A program made the position numbers and the translations under genes. Below, in pieces: positions 19,401 to 30,663 of a stretch of DNA of 64,000 bases (positions are counted from its first letter, which is position 1; each line of letters begins with the position of its first letter). The DNA comes from Gadus chalcogrammus (Eukaryota > Chordata > Actinopteri > Gadiformes > Gadidae). The notes under the pieces were generated by a model, which had not been told where the DNA came from, did not search any database, and was given only the letters and a program-made list of their open reading frames with translations. Location: NCBI RefSeq assembly GCF_026213295.1, contig NC_079426.1, forward strand, positions 24,462,320 to 24,526,319, written 5' to 3'.

Positions 19401-22352
19401 CATCTTTGTTTGAGGTACTGTAGGCTAGTTGATAGAATGACTATGGGATATTAACTGCAATCAATTCTTTCCCGTTTTAAGCCTGAAAATTCTGATACAA
19501 GTTGCTGCGAAGAGGAGGAGGAGGACGTAGAGATGGTGCGGTCAGTCGCCACCAGAGCAAGCGGTCTATTCAACCCTGGCAGGGATCAGCTGGACCACCC
19601 CACCATGTCGGCGACAAGCAGCCTGGCACCGGCGAGCACCGTGGCCAGCAGCCTTGTTCCAGAGAGTACCCCACAATCGACCACCACAAGTACCGATTAC
19701 AGAGCCTACCTTTCGGTTATCGATCTGTCATCTGATGAAGATGCAGATGAGGATCTGTATACTGCCTTATCGGCCAGCATGGAAGACCAGATGTGAGTAT
19801 TGAAATATTGCCTTTTATTAAACAAAATGTTCTTTTACTTGAGGTCTTGTTGATTGCTCCCGGTGCTAATTTTGATGATTGTTCTGTTCTTTAACTTTTG
19901 CTAGACTAAAACACACCATTGTTATTGTAAGTATGCACTGTAAAAAAAAGCAACTTGTATTTGTTGGCCTAAAACAGTACTTTATGTTGGTAAAACTTGA
20001 AAATATAAATTAGTGACATTCTGTATAAGAACTCATTACAATGTAAAATTATAAATTACTACAATTAACAGGACAGTTAGCTGAAGTGAGGATTAAAAGT
20101 TATTACAACGTTAAATAATAAGCTAGCACTGTCCTTGTCTGTAAGTGAAAATCACGTGGATGTGTGTATGCACAAATGGCTACACTATAACTGCGTATGG
20201 TTGGAACAGTGATCTAAACATTATTTTCCCTTTGATGTTTGCTTTCAGAAAAGAAAGTTCACCTGGAAGTGTCCCTGTACAAGAGATTTTATCTACGCTT
20301 GGTGAAAAGATCAACCATTATCGAGTCAACCGGTTCAACATAAACCGTGCTGCTGTGCTGGATGGTGCCATTCGGGGCTTTAAAAGAATCTCGTTTGACC
20401 CGACACACAGGATAAGTGTGAGATTTTCTGATGACAAAGGAACAAGTGAAGAAGCTGTGGATCTTGGTGGTCCAAGAAGAGAATTTCTTCGACTGCTTAC
20501 AGAAGCTCTTGCACAGTCTTCAGTGTTTGAGGGAACAGAAGGGAACCTCAACTTGGCTCTTGATTCATCAGGTAGCCATTATCTTGTTTTTGGTTTTCAT
20601 GAAATAATTATATACCCTGTAAAATAGATTATGGCTCCCACTCCATTTTGAACCTCATAGTGATTTTAATCCTTTGAAATAATAGCCTAACACTGTAAAA
20701 AGCCAGTGTGGCTACCCTGGTACCAAAGAGGGTGCCAAACTCAGATTACAAACTGTGACTTTAAGGCCTTTCCATGGCAACAGTTAAAAGGTTATGCTAA
20801 CACTACCTAAATTCTACCTCTCTTTTTTTTCAGCTGTCAGAGAGGACCGATACTTTGTTACAGGAAGGGCTATTGCAGTAAGTCTGGTACATGGAGGGCC
20901 TTCACCAAATTTCTTGTCCCAAACATTGTTTGACTGCATAGTTCAAGGGCCAGAGAAATCTAGACCAAACCTTGGGGACATCGCCGACTCCGAAATCCGT
21001 GAGAAAATACAAAAGGTTTGTTGCATTTTCATTTCATCATATTCAGCATTCTCTATCTATCTGTCTTATCATTTGTGCCCCCAATTCAGTTAAATGGATC
21101 AGTTTATATCCGTTTTACACTGGTATTATGCATCTGCCACAAGATATCATTTTGGATGTGACGAAGTGCCCAGGTTGCGTTCATTGGACTGAAGTAGTCT
21201 TACCCAATTAAAAGTAAAATCATATCACTGGCACGTTATCAGCCACTAACGTCAAAGTTACAATCACCTCTAGCAAAGCAGTGTTGAAATATGAGAAAAT
21301 TTGAGTTTTGAGCTAAAAGTAGTCACTGGAATAATGTTTAACTGGAATTTGGATGAGAATTTTATCTGATTTTTAAAAAATAAACTGTTAATCATTTTTA
21401 GGTTTCAGAATCAACAACTCTGGAGGAACTCACCCAGTCAACTGAACCTCTCCAAGACTATCTTGCCAATGCAGGCTGTCTGAAGCCACTGAAAAGTGTT
21501 GACGACAGGGATAGGCTTGTGGAAGATGTCTTGATGTTTCAAGTCATCAACCGAGTCCGTGGACCATTTGAAAGGTATTTTAAATTTAGTTAAATTGAAA
21601 ATCCTGTTGTTTGATGCCTGACACATGCAAAAGAGTGAACTCTTCATTGAATCACCATTCCTCCCATACTGTCATAGGTTCAGAGATGGGTTAAAAACGC
21701 TTGGAGTCCTGGAGCAGATCCAGAATCATCCAGAATCGTTCAGTCCAGTGATGTGCTACAATCCAAGGCCGCTGACCGCTGACCAGGTTGATGGGCTGTT
21801 CCACATCCGGTGGTCAGAGGAGGGGAGCAACCAGAAAAGAGAGGAGAGAACAGTAGTTGCTTTCTGGAGGGACTATTTGCAAGATGTTGAAGGTATGTGT
21901 GAGAGATAGAGAGAACAACTCAGGAAACTCATATGTGCACTTTTCTAGGAAAAGGGAAACAAGCTTCTGGTGTTAACATGACAAAGTTTATGATTTAAAG
22001 TATTTGGTCTGTCTCTCATTCATATTTATCTTCCACCCCAACAAAGTCCTGAAATATAGTTTGTGTTCCGTGCTTAATTCTATGCTGTCCTGCTTGCTCC
22101 ACAGAGGAAGATGGATCAAAGAAGTTGGGGGACATCCTAGCATTTGCAACTGGATCTGATGCAGTACCACCAATCGGCTTTTCTCCTCAACCATCTCTTG
22201 AATTTCTTCACCCTAGTGGTGGAGCAGCAAAGTTCCCTGTTGCCAACACCTGCATCAGCTGTCTTCGACTGCCGATCTACAGCACGTACGATTGTTTTAA
22301 GACCAACATGGACTTTGCAATAAGAAACACACAGGGGTTTGGCATGCCATAG
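16476..22352 (+). CDS. HECT-type E3 ubiquitin-ligase-like protein of element B, nine exons
   Basis: Exons I can place: 16476-16738, 17286-17504, 19024-19159, 19482-19792, 20249-20571, 20834-21015, 21402-21574, 21678-21892 and 22105-22352. All junctions are GT/AG and all phases agree, giving 2070 nt (689 residues). Exon 2 carries a KTPYHRTFNKDVILLLSPSD segment. Exon 4 ends in a ubiquitin-interacting-motif-like EDLYTALSASMED (about residues 295-308). Exons 5-9 form a HECT-like domain: EEAVDLGGPRREF (N-lobe), TGRAIAVSLVHGGP, and a C-lobe ANTCISCLRLP whose Cys657 (codon 22251-22253) fits the ubiquitin-thioester Cys. The family transfers ubiquitin from an E2 to substrate; here the substrate is unknown and could be the transposase or a host factor. 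The start ATG sits directly after a nested MITE, so an upstream exon may have been displaced. The C-terminal side faces the integrase gene. Confidence 0.85.
17628..18707. mobile_element. Kolobok-like element with THAP remnant, in intron 2 of the HECT gene
   Basis: TIRs AGGGGTAGTTCGGAATTTTG and their inverse extend over about 100 bp and are flanked by TTAA (17624-17627 and 18708-18711), the Kolobok/piggyBac-type target. The interior encodes a THAP-like segment and no transposase core. It lies wholly within the HECT intron 17505-19023, so it does not break the coding exons. Confidence 0.88.
18032..18244 (+). pseudogene. THAP zinc-finger-like fragment (Kolobok)
   Basis: The frame starts MMVQCAFRNC and continues with SFHQFPVRDPERTQLWLVSA, which matches the C-x4-C start and the F-P-x-D/R-x-W pattern of THAP DNA-binding domains. 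The expected C-x2-H end appears degraded to C-x2-R. THAP domains bind transposon ends in P and Kolobok transposases. The downstream nuclease is missing. Confidence 0.65.
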
Positions 22353-22878
22353 ATGATGAATTTAAAGTTCAAAAGTATAAAATGTAACAGTATGTAAAAA
22401 GAAAAAAAAAAAAATCTGACATTTTGTTTATTGTACAATTACATGGTAATGTCGGTATCCACTCCAAAAATGTGTATATGTTGGAAATTCAAATTACTGA
22501 ATTCACACTAGACACAAGTTTGCTTACTTTGTTAACTTCAGTGGATACATTTCCTAGTAAGGGCTTACATTTGTCCTGTTTGTTTGAGTAAGAATGGAGC
22601 CAGTTTACTTGATGAATTTGTTTTTATTGTCAAGTTTAATTAAAGTGTACTTTACTTGTTGAATGAGCTTGGGGGTTCTGTTGCAGAATGTAGATGTGTC
22701 CAATCTACATTTTTTTTATACAGGTACATTTACATATTAATAAATGTTCTATGTAATAATAGCCCCATCTCTTAATTCAAGTTCAAGTTTATTGACATAC
22801 TAGACATCAACTAGCAACATCAATATCAGTAGTGAAATTCTTAGGCTAAGAGCCAACTCAACTTTGCACACTAGAGAA
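22353..22878. other. Intergenic spacer between convergent genes of element B
   Basis: AT-rich DNA separates the HECT stop and the integrase stop. AATAAATG near 22738 may serve polyadenylation. A short GTTCAAGTTTATTGACATAC repeat tail is at about 22782. No other feature is seen. Confidence 0.5.
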
Positions 22879-24283
22879 TCATTCACTTAGTCCTCTGGGA
22901 TGTCTTGCTTGCAAAAAATGTAAAAGAGACAGAAATAATTGTATTCCATGATTTCCATCATTCATTAATGGGTCAATTAATTCTTGAATTTCTTGCATGG
23001 TACTGTTGCTTACATGAACACTGTTTTCAGGAACCTCAATATTATTCCTGCTCTCTACTGCAGGTAGCGGTTCACCATTATCAGTGCCTAAATGTTGATC
23101 AATCTGAAACACACCACGTATAGCTGTGTTGTTGCTTCCAATATGACTGACAACACCTCTATGCCACAATTGCAATGGGGTTTGGCTTCCTTGGGTAGAG
23201 AGTCCATGGTTATTCCATTGGCTCCTGAATTCTCTTACTCCCCTTCGAACCCGAGGTAAGTAAATGTAATGCAAACAAAATAAATGAAGATCACAAAGAG
23301 AGTCAAGTATGCCTTCATTTTCCATAAACGTAAATAAGTCAGAGAAGTAATAAGAAACGACTCGGTTTAGTTCTGCCCATAGCCTCTCTATTCTTTGGTT
23401 GTGTACGCTGCGCCCCATGATCATACTCCCTCTATTCACCCCTCTATTGTTCAGCATGAATCGGGCAACCTCTATGTTTTCCCTTCCCTTTCCCTTCTTG
23501 TAAGAATAGACCTGTCAATGGCCCAAAGCACACATACCATAACTCGTTTGGAGTTTGCACACTGTAAACCCTTCGGCGAATGGCTTGACTGCGTCTCAAT
23601 GACCGTCCGACGGGATCAATCTCCTGCAGAATTTGACGGATCCTCCAGCGCTGGATACGAATTCCGCGAGCCCGTAGACTTCCAATGACGTATCTCTCAC
23701 CAGCATTCGGGGTACTCATGGAAATCTCCCTCACGATTGATGTAAGTTCTACATTGGTCAAGGACGTGTATTCTAAAGGTCCGACACCAAGACGTTGCCT
23801 ATGTCTGAACACAGTCCGACGGCTTATTCCGAAAAAAGAAGCAATTCCCTGCCAGTTAAAACCAAGTCCCAGGCACTGGTTAAATTGCTCAACTGTTATG
23901 TCGTATCGTGGGCGACATGGAATGCCAAGTCTGGCTGTAGGTGGAACCGGAGGAAGGCAGTTTTCTTGAGTATTTCTAGGCCTAGTTCTAAAATTACACA
24001 ATCTACTGAAACAAAAACATATTGACTGCAAAAAGACAACAGTCTCTCCATCAGGTCCTTCCCTAGAGCGAACCATGGACAACATAGAATTTAATATAAT
24101 GGTGTGGTCATTAAGCTCTCTAAAACATCTCTCGTCTCCCGGGTCTTGCTGTAGGCTTTCAACGCAGCGCAGCACCCTATTTAGAAAATATACGATTTCA
24201 TCGCGATTGCCAATTACAAATAAAGCCTCCAGACTGATCAAAATAATTAAAAGTTGCACCTTCATATTCATATTCAATAACAC
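22879..24283 (-). pseudogene. IS3-like rve integrase-transposase of element B, core deleted
   Basis: Two frames make up the gene. The first (24283-23444) has a helix-turn-helix at about residues 129-166 (FNWQGIASFFGISRRTVFRH) and a second helical IS3-like region at about 180-224. It then reads RRRVYSVQTPNELWYV, where the integrase core should begin. The second frame (to 22879) starts after the second-Asp region and keeps the last catalytic Glu in [10 protein letters not shown] (residue 24 of that frame), followed by a [12 protein letters not shown] C-terminal region. The stretch that should carry the first two Asp residues is missing or collapsed near 23460-23520, with a frameshift. By homology to element A this enzyme would cut and join transposon ends; as it stands it cannot be catalytic. 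It is convergent with the HECT gene. Confidence 0.8.
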
Positions 24284-24382
24284 AAAAAACCTGAAATGTC
24301 AGTCACGCTCTTCACCGTTGGCTTAGATTGGTTGAAATGTCACGCTCTTCACCGTTGGCTTAGAAACCGGCACTCTTTGTTC

Positions 24383-24815
24383 CCGCCTTCCGGTTTAAAT
24401 GCCGACCTTGACCTTGGAATTTCATGCACACATACCTATGAAACACTCTTACATTCACTATTGAAACGCTCTCACCGTCACTACTGAAATTACTGGTATG
24501 AATACTACATGTGAAACGCTTGCACATCCTCATGTAAGAGCATACATACATATAACTGAAAAACGTATTCATACATTTGAAACATTTATACAAATATGTG
24601 CTTGCATGAGTGTTTCAGATAGATACGTATAAATGTTTCACTTGTATGAATGTAAGCATTTCATATGTATGTGTATATGCCACAGAGGTATGTATGTATG
24701 TATGCGTGTGTGTTTCTCATATGTATGTGTAAGTGTTTCAGAAGAGTATGTATGTATGTGTGAGTGTTTCAGTAGTGAGTGTGTGAGCGTTTCAGTAGTG
24801 AGTGTAAGAGTGTAG
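24383..24815. repeat. Right subterminal inverted repeat of element B
   Basis: This block is the reverse complement of about 14700-15150, including the GTGTTTCAGTAGTGAGTG-type repeat units. The last 50 bp of the repeat were moved to 25901-25950 by a MITE insertion. A few bases near 24812 are missing compared with the left copy. Confidence 0.85.
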
Positions 24816-24817
24816 GT

Positions 24818-25900
24818 AGGGGTAGACTGAGTACAGTTGGATACACGTTTACTTTTACCAGCTTCCTCACACAAATTAGACTATTAAAAGACACCAAAAA
24901 ATAAATTATTTTAGACTTAACATATTTTCAGAGTGTGTGCCAAAATATAACCAAGGATTTATATCTTGAAGGTGTCTAATTTTTATACAATCAATCAAAT
25001 AAAAAAAGTGCACTTTTGTCTCAACTGTACCCTCGCTGAAAAATGGTAGGGTACAGTTGAGACGGTCGCGGGTACAGTTGAGACTCCATTGAAAACAATG
25101 GAAATGTGACATGCCAGTCTTTGCAGTCTTTGTCTTTGTATTTAAATCATTGAAATAATTATGTGTTCATGTGTTTTTTTAATGTATTAGGTTAAAATAC
25201 CATAGACTACAACCCATACGTCTATAATCAATGTCATTTACATCACACCATCTATTGTGTAAAGCAAACAACAACCATCCACTTTTTAAGCTTAGCCTAG
25301 GCTACATTTATTACTTTTTTCAACTCATCAATGTCATCATATAATATTAAAAAACTAGTTAAACAAATAACTTATAACAAATAACTTATAACAAATATAA
25401 TAACAAATATAATAACAACAATTGAATCTAATTGTGATTCAAACCCTGTTGTCATAAACGGGCAAGCGCTTCACATGTAACGCAACGGAGTTCTAGGTCG
25501 GGTACAGTTGAGACGATGTGTCTCAACTGTCCCCCGATGACCTCCTGGCACATTACACAGTATTACGTAATGCCCTTCAATGCAACTATGCCATGCAATA
25601 TATCTATTTTTAGAGCACAAACTAACGTTTACAAATATGCAACATTACTTTTTGAGTCACGAAGGGGTAAGAAGGTATTCATTGCGAAATGGACATGGTG
25701 AAGTCAAAATCTTACCTGCAAAAACAGACTTTTGCCGATAACTTCGTAGCGGAGCCACACACAGAGTTCAAATCTCCCACGCTGAAAGAGGACGTCTATA
25801 CGCATGTGCAGAGCAAAAATCAGCGCGATGCATGTTTGCGCACTAAAGATATTACGGATGTCTCAACTGTACCCTGTACTCAACTGTACACAGTCTACCC
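24818..25900. mobile_element. TA-target MITE in the right end of element B
   Basis: Ends GGGGTAGACTGAGTACAGTT and its approximate inverse (ACTGTACACAGTCTACCC) are flanked by TA on each side (24816-24817 and 25901-25902). Comparison with the uninterrupted left repeat confirms insertion at a TA. Internal GGGTACAGTTGAGAC motifs recur in both orientations (near 25021-25085 and 25500-25530). No transposase is encoded. TA targeting suggests Tc1/mariner mobilisation, which is inference. Confidence 0.8.
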
Positions 25901-25950
25901 TATGTGTGTGAGAGTGTCTCAATTAGTTATGTCCTAAACGGCCCCTCATA

Positions 25951-26070
25951 TTTTCACGACGTTCGTTACCAACGATGCTTTCGGGAAACGCAGTGAAAAC
26001 TCTACGATGCCCTTAAGACGCACTTCACGATCCACTTAGGCTAACGACGCTTTCGGGAAACGAGGCCCAG
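25951..26070. mobile_element. Terminus of an older MITE interrupted by element B
   Basis: Two copies of CTTTCGGGAAACG occur (about 25979 and 26051), the last leading to GAGGCCC. This mirrors the GGCCCCGTTTCCCG terminus at 1746. The matching other half should lie left of 14649, where only a diverged TACGAG/CTCGTTAG repeat is seen, so the pairing is tentative. Confidence 0.4.
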
Positions 26071-26089
26071 ATGCTCACAAACTGCCATA

Positions 26090-29000
26090 GGCTACATGTT
26101 GGGAGAAATACAACAACAGCAAGATTCGTCACCTGTTGTGATGAAAGAAGGACCTCAAACTCCCCATTGACTCATCCCCCTGGACTCACTCTTCACACAA
26201 TAATTGCACTATTGTAATAATATAACATTTGATATGTACAGATATTTTGTGTTTAACGGTATATACCTATTATATTAGGCCTACCTTACCTTTTTATTTT
26301 ATAACTATGCGCTATGTTTGACTCTCACGTAACGAGCGCATCTCTGCCGCTCCGTTACTCGGGAACGGAGATGCTACGTCTACGGATCTCCTCAAGGACC
26401 CAACCACCTCAGCTTGCATCCCACCACCAGGACATTCTCAAACGACCAAAATACATCCACCGAGGCTCTGGACGGAATTTTCAGTACACTCACACCAGCA
26501 ACAAAAACATCCGCTCCTTCTGGTTTACTGGGCCCCGCCCCCCTCCTCGCACAGCCCGTACGGTCAGTCCCGTCAATCACAGTGTACTGTCCCCTCTGCT
26601 CAAAGCAACCTGCTACACACCACTCACCTGTCTGAAACTCTGTCTGCTGAACACCAGATCCCTCAGTAATAAGGCCCTTTTGATAAATGACTTTATTGTT
26701 GACCAGAGCCTAGATATTCTCTGCCTCACTGAGACCTGGCAACAACCAAATTACTTCTCCCATCTAAATGAAGCTGTCCCACCAGGTTTTTCTTTTATTA
26801 GTAAACCCCGGGTTAATGGGAGGGGGGGTGGCCTTGCTCTCCTCCATCGTGATAACATCAAAGTCACCACTGTCACAGTCCCCCTTCATTCCTCCTTTGA
26901 ATGTCTAGCTGTAAAACTCTCAGGCCCCAAACCCACTATCATTGTCACCATTTACAGACCACCAAAACCCTCTGCCGTTTTCCTCAATGAATTCTCATCA
27001 CTACTTACATCTGTATGTGCAATGTCCCCCACTGTTATCCTCCTTGGTGATTTCAACATCCACATTGACAACCAATCCTGTACTTTTGCTAATGACTTCA
27101 CATCACTTCTGGACTGTCTTGGCATCACACAACATGTCAACCTCCCAACCCATAACAAAGGTCACATTCTGGATTTAATCTGCTGCACTGACATCACTCC
27201 CACTAACCTTGATGTCATTGATTTCCCCATCTCTGACCACAAAGCTGTACTTTTTGACATTCATACCCAACTACACAAAACCAAGGAACAACGGACCATC
27301 TCCTTCAGAAACATCAAACTTATCAACACCACAGACCTCTCCACCATGATCAGCTCCTACCCCAACCCTCCCCCAGCTTCCTCCCTGACTGACCTGGTGA
27401 CTCACTACAATAACTGCCTCTCCTCCTCCCTCACCACCCTGGCCCCCCTGAAAACCCGCTCAGTCTCATTCACCCACACTGCTCCCTGGTTCACTCCTCA
27501 TCTGCGCCAGCTCAAAGCCACTGGTCGTCGACTTGAGCGACTCTACAATAAGACTCAACTCACTGTACACCGCCAAATGTATTCAGACCACCTCCATCAC
27601 TACAAGAATGCCCTCACCACTGCCAAAACCTCATACTACTCCAACCTCATCAACACTGGTACAGGCAACAGCAGAGTTCTCTTCTCAACAGTCAGCCACT
27701 TACTTCAGCCCCCTAAATCTCTCCCTCCAGACATTTCCACCACCCAATGCACTGCGTTCCTTGACTTCTTCAGCTCTAAAATCAACACCATTCACCAACA
27801 ACTGGCCTCATCTCGCACCCCCTCTGATGACCCACCCTGGATGATCACCTCTGGCCAACCTCTCATCAGCTCCCTCTCTGACTTCACCCTAGTAACAGAA
27901 CAGACCGTTTCAGAATTCATCCGCAAAGCCAAAACCACCACCTGTCAGCTCGATCCTCTTCCCACCTCCCTTGTCAAAGCATGTCTTCCGTCCATCTCCC
28001 CCATGATCACCAACATAATTAACTCCTCCCTCACTACTGGTACTGTACCCCCCACTCTCAAGCTGGCTGCCATCACTCCCATCCTAAAAAAACCTGGTGC
28101 TGACCCAACTGACCTTAACCATTACCGGCCCATCTCCAATCTCCCTTTCATCTCCAAAACACTTGAAAGCGTGGTTGCCGCACAACTACAGTCCCACCTC
28201 GACACTAACAATCTCCACGAACCGTTCCAATCTGGCTTCCGTCCAAAACACAGCACTGAAACAGCCCTAGTCAAAATCACCAATGACCTCCTCCTTGCAG
28301 GCGACTCTGGACTACTCACCATTCTCATCCTCCTCGATCTCAGCGCAGCATTCGACACCATCTCCCACCCTCTGCTCCTGGACCGCCTAGCTGGTATTGG
28401 GATCACTGGTGCTGCACTCTCCTGGTTTACATCCTACCTGCCGTCAACAATTTGTTCAACTAAGCAACCACAAGTCTGGGTGTTCAGGTGTCTCACTGGG
28501 TGTCCCCCAGGGGTCAGTCTTGGGTCCACTCCTCTTCACCACTTACCTCCTCCCGCTGGGCACACTCCTCCGTCACCATGGGGTCCATTTTCATTGCTAC
28601 GCTGACGACACACAGGTCTATATCTCCACCAAACCCACCGCTGCCATCCCCCCCACCTCCCTCATCACGTGCCTGGAAGAGATCCGGAGCTGGTTGAGCA
28701 GGAACTTCCTGAAACTCAATGGAAACAAGACCGAGGCCCTGCTCATCGGATCCAAATCCACCCTCACTAAATCACAACACACCCCAGCTCCACTCATAAT
28801 TATCGATGGATTCCCAGTACCCTTCTCCTCCAAAGTAAAGAGCCTCGGCGTCATCCTGGACAACACCCTCTCATTCGCACCCCATATTCACAACATCACC
28901 CGGACTGCATTCTTCCACCTCCGCAACATCGCCAGACTCCGCCCATCACTGACCCAATCCAGCACTGAAATCCTAGTTCACTCATTTGTCACATCACGCA

Positions 29001-29672
29001 TAGACTACTGCAACGCCCTCCTCACCGGACTCCCCACCAAACTCATCAACAGACTGCAGATCATTCAAAACTCAGCCGCCCGGATCATCACCCGCACCAA
29101 ATCATCTGACCACATCACCCCTGTCCTCATTCAACTTCACTGGCTCCCAGTACACTACCGCATCCAATACAAAACCCTACTCCTCACCTACAAAGCTCTC
29201 CACAACCTAGCCCCCAGTTATCTCTGCGACCTCCTCCAAGAATACACTCCCTCCCGCTCCCTCCGCTCAACCTCTGCTGGACTACTATGTATCCCCACAT
29301 CACGACTCACTTCAATGGGTGCCCGGTCATTCAGCTGTTCAGCACCCAGGCTCTGGAACTCCCTCCCCCCACACATAAAACAGTCAGACACCATTACAAC
29401 CTTCAAGTCACAACTCAAAACTCACCTGTTCAAACTCGCACACGTCTAACTGATCACTGTTTTGATTGTTTTTTTTTCTTTGTTTTGTTTTGTCTTGTTT
29501 TTGTTTTATTTATTTCTTATTGCTTATGTTTATTTATTTATTTATTTATTTTTTCCACAATGTCTTGTTTTTTTTTAAAAATGTATGATGACTATATGCT
29601 ATGTAAGGTGACCTTGGGTGTCTTGAAAGGCGCCTCTAAATTAAATGTATTATTATTATTATTATTATTATA
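26090..29672 (+). mobile_element. L2-type non-LTR retrotransposon, near full length
   Basis: A single long ORF2-like coding region (26314-29449, one frameshift) is preceded by an AT-rich 5' region and followed by a short 3' UTR. The 3' UTR contains GGGTGTCTTGAAAGGCGCCT and ends in (ATT)n at about 29650-29671, the tail style of L2/CR1-clade LINEs. No ORF1 was recognised. It ends less than 200 bp upstream of the probable ccdc88a 5' UTR, in the same orientation. Confidence 0.85.
26314..29449 (+). pseudogene. L2 LINE ORF2: endonuclease plus reverse transcriptase, one frameshift
   Basis: The first frame (26314-28605) has an apurinic-like endonuclease: LLNTRSLSNK near 26645, CLTETW near 26720, LLGDFNIH near 27040 and SDHKAVLFD near 27235. 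The RT starts with the LDLSAAFDTI motif near 28340. The frame is lost between about 28440 and 28470. The second frame (28397-29449) continues with GVPQGSVLGPLLF near 28510 and the catalytic YADD at 28598-28609, then thumb/C-terminal motifs such as LHWLPVHYRIQYK near 29135. The product would nick DNA and prime reverse transcription from the break. One apparent single-base lesion suggests a fairly young copy or a sequencing error. Confidence 0.88.
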
Positions 29673-30377
<705 letters not shown>

Positions 30378-30443
30378 ATGATGGACAGTGAGGTGTTTAC
30401 TCCTCTCCTGGAGGACTTCATGCTCACGCCTCTGGTTTCTTGG
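30378..30443 (+). CDS. ccdc88a: ccdc88a (girdin)-like exon 1
   Basis: The exon encodes MMDSEVFTPLLEDFMLTPLV followed by SW, then a GTAAGG donor (30444) in phase 0. This matches the extreme N-terminus of girdin (EIFTPLLE..PLVTWVK in vertebrates), the start of its HOOK-type domain. Girdin (GIV) is a large cytoplasmic coiled-coil protein that binds microtubules through this end and actin, Akt and G-alpha-i through its C-terminal part. Two ATGs are adjacent; the second (30381) aligns with the usual start and has G at +4. The paralogue ccdc88c is less likely because the FTPLLE motif and exon 3 residues fit ccdc88a better. Intron 1 is only 119 bp. Confidence 0.78.
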
Positions 30444-30562
30444 GTAAGGGATGTCCTCACTATTCACGGTTATTTAGCCTGGTCCCCCAATCCATCACGC
30501 ATGTTATACCAATGTAGAATGTGTGTCGACATGATGTATTTAACATGCGTTTATGTGTTTAG

Positions 30563-30663
30563 GTGAAGAATGTGATCCATCAGACGACAAGCGATGGATC
30601 CAAACTATCGGAATATATTGCATTGGTGGATGGGATATACCTGAACGAGATTATGCTTGAGAT
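30563..30663 (+). CDS. ccdc88a: ccdc88a-like exon 2
   Basis: After a TGTGTTTAG acceptor the exon continues in frame as VKNVIHQTTSDGSKLSEYIA and LVDGIYLNEIMLE, ending in phase 2 at a GTAAGT donor (30664). The EYIALVDGIYLN motif is characteristic of the HOOK-like N-terminal domain of CCDC88 proteins. The split codon is completed by the first base of exon 3 at 55608. Confidence 0.82.

Larger units (their letters stand above)
14655..25950. mobile_element. Element B: HECT ligase plus IS3-like integrase transposon (IS3EU-like)
   Basis: The element is bounded by matching ends TATGAGGGGCCGTTTAGGAC at 14655 and the inverse at 25950. A perfect 6-bp TSD, TTTTCA, flanks it (14649-14654 and 25951-25956). 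Subterminal inverted repeats of several hundred bases follow on each side. Inside are a nine-exon HECT gene on + (16476-22352) and an integrase-type transposase on - (24283-22879), tail-to-tail. From memory, a 6-bp TSD with TAY..RTA ends and an IS3-like transposase fits IS3EU elements. Three transposons are nested in it: a hAT-like MITE (15262-16472), a Kolobok (17628-18707) and a TA-type MITE (24818-25900). Without them the element is about 7.9 kb. Confidence 0.9.

Noticed and set aside
16476..22352. HECT gene considered as a host gene into which a transposon landed
   Set aside because: It lies wholly between the TIRs and the 6-bp TSD of element B and shares the convergent layout with element A.
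30378..30663. ccdc88c (Daple) or ccdc88b instead of ccdc88a
   Set aside because: The FTPLLE start and the N-K-K-V-N-N-D segment in exon 3 fit ccdc88a better, although teleost duplicates cannot be told apart here.
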